64,000 nt of DNA from Symsagittifera roscoffensis (Eukaryota; Xenacoelomorpha; Acoela; Convolutidae), in assembly GCF_963678635.1 (NCBI RefSeq), contig NC_087063.1, positions 5,860,386-5,924,385 of the forward strand, in the 5' to 3' direction. A program made the translations under genes and the position numbers. Of the stretch, positions 10,262 through 20,840 are shown piece by piece. The stretch's first letter is position 1. Each line of letters begins with the position of its first letter. The notes under the pieces were generated by a model that had not been told where the DNA came from, did not search any database, and saw nothing but the letters and a program-made list of their open reading frames with translations.

Positions 10262-10470
10262 GTTAAAGTCGAATGTTTGTAATATGAAAAGATAATAAAT
10301 AAGTTGTATTTTTTAGTCCAACTGTAAAGCATTAAATCGAAATCTTACTGCGCTGTTGTATTTCAGATCGGAACAGACGTTAGAAATCACAAGGTCAAAG
10401 GAGCAGGTCTCTAGACAGAAAGAAAACAATTGATGGCATTTACATAAACTTAAAACTGGTCCCTATCTCA
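10261..10470 (-). repeat. 5' LTR of gypsy element 1
   Basis: It is identical to 4374-4583. It should carry the promoter and the R region; no clear TATA box or polyadenylation signal was assigned. The GTTG target duplication follows at 10471-10474. Confidence 0.92.
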
Positions 10471-11170
10471 GTTGGCTCATTAGTTTATTTTTTTTTCATT
10501 TTTTTGTATCATTAATGATTTCTATGGTGCTGTCAATTATTCCATTGTCAGCCGAAATCTATTTGACTAGAATCCTCGGCCTTAAAGCATTATTCCATTT
10601 TTTCACTTTTTGTGGGTTTGCTTGGTATTAATGCTGTATTGTATGTTTCACATTTGACGAAACCTCCTGATATTCTCAACCAACCAGCTCTGGCAAAATG
10701 TTTTTAACAAATAGCATTTCCTGCCTTGAAAGTTGTTTCTAGTAACACTGCCTGTGTTGTCTTTTTAATTGTGCGCGATCAAGGCATCTTCCTCTCAAAA
10801 GATTAAGAAGTCTCTGTTTCTCTGGCTCGTAGTCTTGTAAAACTGGACCACTGCGACAGCCTGGTGGGGGTTGAATTTTTATTGTTAGTATTTTTTTAGC
10901 CTCCATATGCTTAGTCTTTCTCTATGCTATCGTTGTTGAGACGAGCTTCAAGCATCGCATGGTTGCTCCATTATAATCTACGCCTATTTTTTGATCACTA
11001 CTGTCTATATGATTAGTCAAGTTATGTAATTTCATAAACCAATTGATTGTTAACGTGAAATAAGACGAGAATGGATGTCATCCTATTTGGTGTAGCTGAA
11101 ATAAAAACCGTCCAATCAGAATGGATCTCTACTTATCATGAAATTTTCAAAAGTGTTGACATCAACAAAT
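10471..11170 (-). pseudogene. Decayed LINE, 5' part (endonuclease end and linker)
   Basis: This is the continuation of the LINE whose 3' half is at 2592-4373; the gypsy element separates the two. On the minus strand, DYNGATMRCLKL near 10975-10940 resembles the SDH-type end of an AP-like endonuclease. A linker with PGCRSGPV, RLLNLLRGRCLD and RQHRQCY follows, broken by stops. Assignment rests on position and weak motif resemblance. The segment from 11030 upward recurs near 12560. Confidence 0.5.
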
Positions 11171-11990
11171 CAGAATCAAGCTTTTTTTATAATGTAACTT
11201 TACAACAGTTTGATATCAATCAATGCGAAATGAGCTTTCCTGATTTTCGGAATATTTTATCATTTCCAACTTTAACTAGTAGAAATGATTGTTCACACAT
11301 ATAGTTTTTTAAAAAGTTTTCCAGATTATTAGAAAGGTTTTGTGTAAGGAGTTTCAAAATCAAATAAAGTTGTGTCACTCAAAAAATTTCCTTGTCTTCA
11401 AGTTTTTATGGTATAAATTTTTCCATTGGTTTGTGGTTTTTGTATTGAGAATTCAATCTAAGTTCTTCTTGTAATTGATAACATCGATCGTAAATCTGGC
11501 AATAATTTTTTTATCAGGTAACCTCTACATATTTTTAATAAAATGTTGGTGTTACTGTACAACCAAAAGAGATTCTCATCAACGTCATCACACCAACAAT
11601 TTTATTTTTAACGGGAAGTATTATCATATAATTATTTATTTCAAACATTGAGAATATTTTCGATAGTGACACTTTATTTAGCTAAAAAGCAAGTTTTTTC
11701 ACAAAATTTAACTTTTTGAATACCAGAAACAAAATCTTCTTTTTAAAACTTTTTTTCGAAAATTTATGTTTTTTTTTCAAAGACTTTTTGTTGTAAGAAA
11801 TGTTCCTGAATCATAGTTGATTCTTTGCCAGATTTGGCTTCTTATATAGGTACGAGTTCAAGGTTTTTTCTCTGTTGGACTCATAGTTTTTATTTCTAAT
11901 TAATTCGAAAGACAATTTCTCAGCTCTGTGGAGAAGCTTGCATCAATCCAGAGTCTCGGATCAGCTTTTTTCAGCTTACGTTGTTATTAA
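11030..11990. repeat. Decayed direct repeat, copy 1 (partner at 12560-13680)
   Basis: Two blocks match the region 1.5-1.7 kb further right. One is at about 11033-11170 (AAACCAATTG...TGTTAACG...GATGTCATCCTATTTGGTG). The other is at about 11925-11990 (GAGAAGCTTGCATCAATCCAGAG...CAGC). On the minus strand the second block reads LWIDASFSTEL in both copies with small changes, so a coding segment was duplicated or inserted twice. It is probably the 5' region of the LINE. About 11300-11920 shows no other feature. Confidence 0.5.
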
Positions 11991-12200
11991 TATTTGAGTT
12001 TTTAAGTACACAAATCTTGTCAAAGTTAGTTCCAGACAGTACTTCTTGATTGTGACACGGCCCCTCTTTTTGTATTATGTTGCGATTTCATATACTCTTT
12101 TACTACAATGATTTCTAGAGTTTTTCAAGCTACAGTTTCTCAGTAAAACAATTATTTTCAGTAAACTCTCCTACGTTTATTGTTTTTTTTTAAATTTTAA

Positions 12201-12446
12201 TTATACCTTCTTTCGGAGTGTGTTGGCAGACTGTTGAGTGTGTTTTCCATCACCTTGATTAACAATATTTTGACATGAAGAATGCTTCTTTTTGAATTGA
12301 ACATTCAGTTCCTCGCTGCTATAAGTATGAAAACTAAAACTTGGACACTTCAAAAATCCACATGTCTTGCGATGTTTTGATACATCTTGACACATGCTAC
12401 CAAACTCAAGACTTGCAACTATTTTGTTTCTTTTTAGTGACGACAT
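12201..12446 (-). pseudogene. Zinc-finger-like fragment, possibly a Polinton polymerase N-terminus
   Basis: The 81-codon minus-strand ORF contains a Cys/His-spaced segment (MCQDVSKHRKTC, then LKCPSFSF...KKKHSS). Its spacing resembles the N-terminal zinc-finger segment of the polymerase remains on the other strand near 16310-16480 (RNRC, CPVCKYST, RKHAKS). It may be a relic of another copy in opposite orientation. The second Cys of the CPxC motif is Ser here. It is too short to be sure, and a chance ORF is possible. Confidence 0.3.
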
Positions 12447-12559
12447 CTCAAAAGGAAAGAAATTGAAAACAAATTGGAGGTTTAGAAGGTCCCAATTTTT
12501 TCATCAGGAAACTCACACTATTTTTGAATCGACTAGAAAAATGAATAAAGGTGAACAAA

Positions 12560-13680
12560 AAAATTATGCAGTTTTATAAACCAATTGTTTGCTAGCAGGA
12601 AAAATACTCAGATTGTATGGCATCCTATTTGGTGCAACTGGAATGAAAACCAAACAATCAGATTGCACCTCTACTTCTCATAGAATTTAAAAAAGATGTG
12701 ATATCAACTATTTTAAATTTCGAGTAAATTCTCTATTTTTTTTACTCTCGAGCTCTCTCCATTCTGAATGATCTCTGGTGAATTGTTCACTAGACTGGAT
12801 ATTTTATTAAATTTTAGAGTCTTTAGAGTCTTGGTTGATTCGGTACTAATATCAAACTGGATGCAGTAATTTGCCGGTTAGATTATGATTGGCTTCACTT
12901 TTTGGGATAAATTTTTGTAACTTTCAAAAATTTATTTTTTAATGGTTAAATTTCATCGAACAGAACTGTAAATATTCAAATAAAATAAAAATTATGTTCT
13001 TTTCAGCTGCAATTTACAACCAGCTAAAATTTCAGCAGGTTTTTTCTTAAAATCTCTGTAAAGTTACAAAACATCTGAAATGATTCAACAAATATTCAAC
13101 AGAGGAGTCATTTTGATTGAAAAGAGAAATAGTTGTGAGTCAAATTGGTTAATTTTTGTTTAATATAGAGTTTAAAAGAAAACTTTTTTGTTAAACAAAA
13201 GCTAAGTTGAAAATTAGTTTTGCAAAAACGAAGATTTTCCACGAAAACTACTCCTATTTTCACAACCTTGATTGAGTATCTTTACTTAGATATAACAACA
13301 AAAAATAGCAAATTAGGTAAAGTCGACGCATATTTTAATCAATCTCATTGCTTAATAGGAAAAAAAAACAATTTGTTATTAGGAAAGAAATTCTGATTTG
13401 TTGAAGTTTTAATGAATATTTTTAGAAGTTAGAAGAAACAGAAGATTCCAAAATTCAATGTGTAAGGACTTTTTACAAATGTCTAAGATTTAATGTGTAG
13501 ATTGTATAATTTAGAAGATTCTAGAAGTCAGTGAGCAATGTCATCGTTTTTCTCTGGTGGAGTTAACTTTTTAAATTTTTAAAAAAATTTGAAAGAAATC
13601 CTCTTGGCTCTGTCGAGAAGCTTGCGTCAACCCAGAGACTCAAATCAGCTGTTTTAAGCTAATTTTTCTGTTATAATTTG
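12560..13680. repeat. Decayed direct repeat, copy 2
   Basis: The start (AAACCAATTGTTTGCTAGC...GGCATCCTATTTGGTGCAAC) matches 11033-11110. The end (GAGAAGCTTGCGTCAACCCAGAG) matches 11933-11970. The internal spacing is about 150 bp longer than in copy 1. No open frame survives. Confidence 0.5.
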
Positions 13681-13689
13681 ATTATTGGG

Positions 13690-16270
13690 TTATAAAAATT
13701 TTGTCCAACTTAATTTCATTCCAACTGAAAGACGTTTTATGATTTAAGTTTAAGTAATTTTCATCACATGTTTAACAATAACTTCAAAATGTTTCGCATG
13801 ATGCAGAAATTGATTTCATTTGTTTTGACAGTTCAGCGAAATTTTATTTAAATTTTTTCAAGGTGCAAAATTTGTTATGAAATTTCTAACAAGAGTGCGA
13901 AAAGTTTTTGGAAATTTTGGCAAAAGGTCAAAATCGTTTTGAAGTTTTCTGAAGAGTGCAAAAAACTTTCAGATTTGTTTTTATGATGCAGGTTTTTTCG
14001 TTTTTTTTATTAAAAAAATGAAGAAAAAAAATTAAAGTTCACTTTTGTTAAAAAAATGTAAAAAACGCATATTTTTACTGCAAAGAACTTTTTGCTGAAA
14101 AACTTTTCTATTTTGACTTCGACCAATTTTCTTTGTGTTAATACATTATTTTTTCTGTTGTTTTTGACCAACAGACATGGAAAAATAAGTTCGCAAAAAA
14201 AAATTGACTGAACAAGGAATTTCATGAAACTTAATCATTAACAGTGCAGGAGAAACTGCAATGGTTTTTTTTACAAAATGCGAAAAAGTTTTCCACCTTC
14301 TTCTATAAGAAGCTATAAGTGTTTCTTTTCCTTCAATAAAGTGCACACATTGCTTCAATTTTTGATAAGATGCGAAGAATGTATCAGTTATTTTGACAAA
14401 ATACGAAAAATGATTTTTAAACAAGACACGATTTTTTTTGATAAGATACGAAAAGTTGCAAAAAATAATCAAGAATTTAAATTTTGAAACAAATTTAGAT
14501 AGTGTTTTCTCAATTATTTAAATAATTAGTGTTTTCTCTATTATGTGTGAAGAAACCTCATTTGTAGCGATATTTTAATTTGCGGTTTAATTGTTTTTTT
14601 AATCATTTGGTTCGTTTTTGCCTAACCTTCTCATCTAATCTGATATTTAAAATGAAATTGAAGAAAAGATATGTTTTTTTTCCAAAATGAATAAAATGAC
14701 GGTCAACCATTATTTACAAAAAGTGTTCATAAAACTGTACAGCAGCAGAAAAGTTGTGGAGGTTTTCTGTTGAGCGCAGAGCTGGTCGAGACTCCATTGC
14801 TGGTAGTTGTTGTGGTGGATAGTTGTTGTGGTGGAACTATGACAAATTCGGAGCTGAGGGTTGAGGTAGTTGACGGTAGTTAAGCTTAGATTATAATGTT
14901 TAGAGCTGAGAGAGGAGGTAGTTGACGGTAATAAATTGAAAATGAAATGCAGTGAAATGATTTTTAATGAAAAGTTTGGGGTATCTTCAACTCAAATGTG
15001 GGTAAACCAATGGGAAAAGATTTTCAAAATTTGATCAATAGTGGTGTTTTTTCAGGTTTTTTTTCCTTTCATGGAAGCTTAAGCTAAACTTCGTATTTCA
15101 ATCAGAAGTATAATTCCCTTTAGGGGATTTTTTTTCAATTTGTAGTTTCCAGTCACAAAAATGTTCATTTATGTTATGGTTCTCGTATCCAATGAGAGAA
15201 AATTTACCTTTTTAGGAATTAAATTTTCCAAATAAGTAGAAAAGTACACAAAAGCAATCGCAAAAACAAATGACCATAAATTGATTGCTGTAAAACATTT
15301 TGCCGATATAAGTAACGAAAGAAAGAAACTTACTAAAAATAGCATCTCTGCATATTTTCTCATCAATTTTTTTGAGTTTTTTGTAAATAATCAATGAAAA
15401 AAGTTGCTCATTTTTGAGTTGATAGTCAAGTTTTTTCTCTTGTTTAAATTTGAAAGGATAACTCAAAATTCATGAGTTTTTGGAAGCAAGTCCCTGGAAA
15501 TTTTTTTTCTCCAAAGTTTATCATGCCGGATTTTGAACTTTAAAAAACCTTTGACAAATGAAAAATCAAAATTGGGTATCAATTAGGAAAAAAAGTCTTT
15601 GATTTATTATTTTCAAATTTTCTAGAATTAAATTAAGATTGATTTTGCGTCAGGTGTGATTCCGCAGTCAGTTTAAAGCTTCGATATGAAATATGTGCAA
15701 ATGTACATTTTTTGATTGAGTAAAAAAAGCTCTAAAAAGACCATTACTTAATCGGATAACTCTATCATGTATAAAATTAACAAGCAAAAAATTATGCAAC
15801 AAAGTAGGAGTCAGTGTCTATGTCATCAGTAAGAAATTCAATTGGATTTTTTTCTTATAAAATAAATTGAGGAAACCCCATTGTTTTTGATAGACATTTT
15901 TCAAATTATGGATGAAAGTTTTGTAGAAAAACAAAAAAATCACATTTGAAAAACGCTGGACTCTGATGTGGTGATTTTGAACAAACAGTGTTAATAAAAT
16001 AATTTTCGATTCTGATTTGTTGATTTTTTCTAATCAACCGAAAACAAAACTAGCTTCTTTCTGATTTTACTTTATTTTAAAAGCATTTGATTTTTAATTT
16101 GCATTAATTCCTGAAATTATTTTGAATGATTCTGAACAATTAAAAGTATTATAACTGTTTTATCCATTTTTTGTGACATTTCAAATCTCCGAGTTTCGTA
16201 GGTACCAAGCTTTTTAAACTTAATTCTGGTACAAGCTACAAGCTGATTTTCAAACTTTTTTCAGTCAACA
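13690..16270. other. AT-rich region without recognisable gene
   Basis: Short ORFs here look like chance reads through A/T runs. The one visible structure is at 14793-14935. There TAGTTGTTGTGGTGGA occurs twice in tandem, and GAGGTAGTTGACGGTA occurs twice about 60 bp apart. Confidence 0.5.
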
Positions 16271-16279
16271 CTCAACAAG

Positions 16280-18808
16280 AATGGAAAAAGTGAAATGAGA
16301 AGACTGCAAAAAAATTTATGTTCGTCAACATGCTGCCCGACTTCGAAACAGATGTACTCAAGGGGTTACTTCTTGTCCAGTATGTAAATATTCTACTTAC
16401 AACCAGCCGAAAATGAAATTCCTTACGAGCAGGAAGCACGCAAAGTCAACCAAAAAATCATGAAAGTGTGTAATGTTTGTGAGAAAAATTCAAAGCTATT
16501 ATTCGCTTTAACAACGTCGCAAGAAAGATCACGGATTGAAAGCGAGGAAAACGAGTGATTCTGTTGATGATTTGAATAAAGTCTCGTAAAACGAGGATGA
16601 TAATGAGCAGCGACGAGATGACTTGAATGCCTGTTAACACTTCTTAACGGATAATGGGATAGAAATTGGTCGCCACAAGTATTCGATTATCAAAAGTTGA
16701 AACTAGATCCGAATCTAGTTATAGAAAAACTCAGTCAATTTTTTGAAAATTTTGATTGCGCAGCAAAAATTGAAATTACCCTGGAACTTCTATTACTTAA
16801 TATAGAAAACGTAGAAACCGGTGAATATAGTTTATTTCTAAACTCAAAAAAATAACACACTCATTGATAAACCTATGCTGCTTTGTACTAAGGCAGACTT
16901 GACGACTATACAGAACAAAGTCAAAAGACAAGATATCAAGAACAAAGTCAAAAGACAAGATATCATTGAATCCTGTACACAAGAGAGACGAAATACGAAA
17001 TGGCGGTTCAAGTTGACAAATAATTTAAAACAAGTCCAGATTCAGTGATTTCCGAAACATTTCTGAGAAATCATCAAGTAAAATGTTTGATTTTGGGCTC
17101 AAGACAACGACCATACAATGAAAACTTGTGTTTCTTTCGCGCTCCTGCAGTTCACTTACATGGATCAACTAATCTTGAAACACCCACCTTAAACTATTTT
17201 AATGATTTTCTTGAAAAGTCAGGCTGTGATCCGAAACAGTTTTGTGGAATTCCGACGGATAAATTGTCGATAGTTGAAAACGTAGAAAAATAATATCTTT
17301 ATCTATGATATCGGGATTGGAGACTTCGTGGGAGAATTAGCCAAGAAAAAATTTGGTGAATATGAGAATACAATAAAGCTTCCACGATAGAATAACCACA
17401 TTCTTAACGTCAATAAATCGACAATTTCTTCAAATGTTTTCGATGCCCAATTTCCGAAACTTTTTCAAAATATCACATCATTTTAACCACCATCTTGTTT
17501 GTTGCAAAGACCGATTCAAAACAATTATCTCAGAAATGTTTGGACTTTAAGAGAGACGTTACTTGAAAAACTGGATGAGTTCAGAATTCAGTGACAAAAA
17601 AGCTAACTTTAATAAAAAATGCTTGCCATCCAAAAAACTAAAACAAGCAAAAACAATAACGTGTATCGGAAAACATGAACCCATATTTGTGTCAGTCTCA
17701 AGCAATTTGATCGATAAGTCCAAAAACCCACAATACCTCTTTATTGAGTTTGTGGCAACTTGGAACTGTTGGCCGAAAAAGATAAAGCGGAAATGCGATC
17801 CAAATGTCTTGAAATCGAAAAAAAATCAAGCGAGACAGTAAAAATGAAGCAAGAGAATACGAACACGAGTGTCTCGAGGATGAGGAAGAAACAGACGCGC
17901 CACTCATTTTCTCAGGACTCAAAAAAAATTATCCAGAGATGCAGTAATACTCTACCAACATTTGGTTTCAACAATAGCTGGAATAATTTAAACCTCAGTA
18001 ACTCATATCTCTTCTCCTACCTAATCAACGAAACGGAAAATGGACCTACAATTATCAAGAAAGCAAATGTTTTTGTTTCCTTCAAAATTGAAGGCATTCA
18101 GCTTCTGGACATTAGGAAAATTATGGAGGGCGCTACTCAGAAATTTGTTCTAAAAGCTTACAAGGCCATGAGATGAAAAAGTACTTTCCATACGAGTGGT
18201 TTTATGCTCTCAACAAGCTCTATGATTAACAACTATCGTTTGTATGATGGTTTTACAAATAATTGAATAACAGCAACCCCCTCGATAAAGAGTATGACGA
18301 TTTTCTTAGGCTTCTCGATTTGAGTTAACTGAAGAGCAAGAAATAGAAAAAGTTGTGATTAAAAACCAAACCTCCTAGGGATTGGAAAACTACAACTACC
18401 TGGAATCCATTTGAGAACATGAAAATCTGTCAACATTTCACACTTTGCTACAGTGTTATTTCAACAAAAATTTTGTTCCTACCATTTTGAAAAATTTTAG
18501 CAAATGGTTTTTTAGCAAATTGAATTTTATCGTGACCAAGAGATTGACATGTTAAAGCTTGACTGCACACTACCGATTCTAACGAATAGCTGTCTACACA
18601 AATCAACCGATTTTAAGTTTTACCCATTCTTCTCGAATGCTAATGACTTGCTTGAAAAATTACGGGAAGTTATGACCGGTGGTCCCTCAATTGTTTTCAA
18701 AAGGAAATGAGCAGCAATCGAGACGTTTGTTCGAAAATCAGACAACCAATGTAAACCAATCGTTGCTATTGATGTCAGACAGTTATATCCTTATTCCATG
18801 TGTTTTAC
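16280..18808 (+). pseudogene. Polinton/Maverick-type family-B DNA polymerase, front half, decayed
   Basis: Pieces in all three plus frames follow the order of the zinc-finger-bearing family-B DNA polymerases found in Polinton/Maverick and adintovirus-like elements. Cys/His zinc-finger segments (RNRC, CPVCKYST, VCNVCEKNSK) lie at about 16300-16480. A conserved block, ENLCFFRAPAVHLHG with FNDFLEKSGC, lies at about 17100-17260. FIEFVATLELL- and LPTFGFNNS-type blocks lie at 17740-17990, and GGPSIVFKRK at about 18680. Polymerase motif A, DVRQLYPYSMC, lies at 18771-18803. Stops and frameshifts are frequent, and a 26-bp segment is tandemly doubled at about 16913-16963. The back half of the same protein lies inverted from 18808 on. 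It is an old element copy, not functional. Confidence 0.72.
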
Positions 18809-20085
18809 GTTTTACCACAAAGGCACAACACTTCGGTGCATCTGAACTCCTCCTTGAACAATCCTGGTTCGTTTTTGTCATGTTTCTAATGTTTAGAGCA
18901 GAAAGTACGGGGGAAAACAATGTTTTTCGCTTCTGTTTTGAAATTGTATCGGCAGTCCTTGCTTCGCTTTTCAGGCCAAAACCAAAAAGAGAGACTCAGT
19001 ATCCGTTTCCTTCTCTCCAACTTTGCTGGTGTTACAAAATTTATCGACAGTTTTATATTACAGCTCAACATTATCAACTTGGCATACTGTAGTTAAAGGA
19101 TCCTACCATAATTAGTTCAAGCTTCTCTATATTAGATTTACCAAACTCCACTTCATAATTCTTGAGCTACAATATTGAGTCTCTTGAGGAACTGGTTTTG
19201 ATATCTTTATAGGTTTTATCATCTGCAAGGTATTTTGTTTTTGTATGTTTTGATCTGATCCTTGTTTGATAGGCATAGGAACTATTTCTTAGCAGTTTCA
19301 TTGTTTTAGTAACCACAACAGACAAAGGATTTTCATCATCGGCTCACCCAGCATCAACAACAGACTGATAAAAACTGTTGAATACTTTATACTTTGTATT
19401 CAAAGATCCAAGTAAAAGTTGAAACACGATGTTATAAGTTTTTCATCGATTATATTGAAGCTCGATATCAGCTTTTTTTTCCGGTAAATTGATTTCTTCC
19501 GCACATGTCATCATAAAATACTTAAAATTGGTTCCAGTTAGTTCAATATTTTTAGAAACAGGTGGAAAAAAAAATTTCACTTCCAGTTAATCTGGATTCA
19601 TCTGCTCCAAGTATATGTCGAATATTTGCTGTACTGGATTGCAAAAAAGGGGCTTTTTGAAGGGAAAGCTTACCCTAATGTGATTTTTCACGACTACGTT
19701 GTTTTTAAATTGATTCCACCAGTAATACTCTCACATTTCTTCTATTAGGAATCCTTTTTTTTTCAAATGCAATCTTTTCGAAGCTCATCGGTTTCTCTTT
19801 TTTTTGGTTCCTCGTTTGATATCATCATCAGTAAGGCTAGTTGACATGGTCGGAAATAGACATAACAACAGATTGCTTCGAAAAATAGTCTTACAATGGT
19901 TGCATTAGCCATCAACACTGAAACAATCATTTTTTTAGTTGTCCTGTAGTGCAGTATCTCTGAATTTTACATTCAGGTCTAATCGCTTGATAATTTGACA
20001 TGACCATTTTTTCAAACGTTCAAACTCGATTTTGTCTTGCCTTGAGTTTTTGTACTTCTCCATTGAAGAGACCAAGATTTAGGGA
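18808..20085 (-). pseudogene. Same DNA polymerase, back half, on the opposite strand
   Basis: Read on the minus strand from about 20085 down, this continues the polymerase directly after motif A. The blocks, in order, are EEMWEYYWWNQFKNN (about 19742-19700), the region before motif B, KLLRNSSYAYQ (motif B region, about 19305-19265), DTESLFLV (motif C, normally DTDS, about 19003-18980) and the C-terminal Cys-containing GLFKEEFRCTEVLC (about 18864-18820). Stops and shifts occur throughout. The C-terminal end abuts motif A of the front half at about 18804-18812. The simplest reading is an inversion of the back half inside one element copy. Confidence 0.7.
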
Positions 20086-20638
20086 GTGACTATCCCCCCT
20101 TTGATTTTATTTTATGACATATTTGACCAATCCGAAAAGCGCTTTCAACGCAAATATATATACTAAAAACAAAGGAGAGCTCGCGCCAAAAATAGGCAAT
20201 TTTTTTGGTCAAAATTGTCCAAAAAGTGCCCAAAAGTTTTGGTCTTGAATTGGGTCTTTATGGTTTCAAAAAAGGGTCTCTTATATTTTTCTGGGAGCGC
20301 TCGAAGGCCAAACCGTGCACTGGATATGCGCACAATTTTTGTCAGTATGTTCCTGGATTCCAGACACAAATCTTGAATCACGTTGGAATTTTGTCGGACC
20401 GTTCAAAGAAAATGAAAGAGCAAAAGAAGAAAAAAAAGAGCATCCTTTTTGCGGAATCCTCTAACAATTCACAAAATGCACAGTTTGGCCTCGTAATGTT
20501 TAATTCATCTAAAAATGCCGACAAAGTTTTTGAAAATTTATTAAAAATCTGCCTCCTATCTCTAGAAAATTCTAGCTCCGCCCCTGAATATGCATAGGGA
20601 ATGTCATAGAAACTGAAACTCATTTCAACCTATTAGCC
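20086..20638 (+). other. Unassigned stretch with a 130-codon ORF
   Basis: A plus-strand ORF of 130 codons spans 20205-20597 and is rich in Lys, Ser and Asn (MKEQKKKKKS). I recognise no family. It may be chance or a decayed piece of the neighbouring polymerase-bearing element. The last five bases, TAGCC at 20634-20638, are the target duplication of gypsy element 2. Confidence 0.3.
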
Positions 20639-20840
20639 TGTTGTGATTCAGTGTTTTCAGTGTTATAACCTTGACCTCTATCATCTAATTACGTACCAGT
20701 CAATGTTAAATCTACGAAGTCCAGTGGACTTCGGATCACTAGTTGCTCTTTTTAGACCACAGTCAGTTTTAATTCAACCAATACTTTTATTCTCTTTTAA
20801 CCTTAGTTAGATACCAGTGGTACATCTTATTTCTTTATTA
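20639..20840 (+). repeat. 5' LTR of gypsy element 2
   Basis: It starts TGTTGTGATTCAG and ends CTTTATTA. It matches the 3' LTR at 27686-27840 plus 28381-28440 with about seven substitutions and an 8-bp indel (GATACCAG versus GATACAATAGTTACCAG). Because it lacks the 540-bp insertion, it is the empty-site reference for the Helentron-like element. Confidence 0.9.

Larger units (their letters stand above)
4374..10470 (-). mobile_element. Complete Ty3/gypsy LTR retrotransposon (element 1), probably young
   Basis: The 6097-bp element has 210-bp LTRs at both ends (4374-4583 and 10261-10470). They begin TG, end CA and look identical base for base. It is flanked by a 4-bp target duplication, GTTG, at 4370-4373 and 10471-10474. 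Read on the minus strand, the order is 5' LTR, PBS, ORF1 (gag-protease-RT-RNase H), overlapping ORF2 (integrase plus tail), short 3' UTR and 3' LTR. Both ORFs are open and their catalytic motifs present, so the copy could be functional. It has inserted into the decayed LINE, splitting it between 4373 and 10471. Confidence 0.93.

Noticed and set aside
14010-14487. 70-108-codon ORFs on both strands
   Set aside because: Composition is that of A/T runs (Phe/Lys-rich), with no motif and no splice context.
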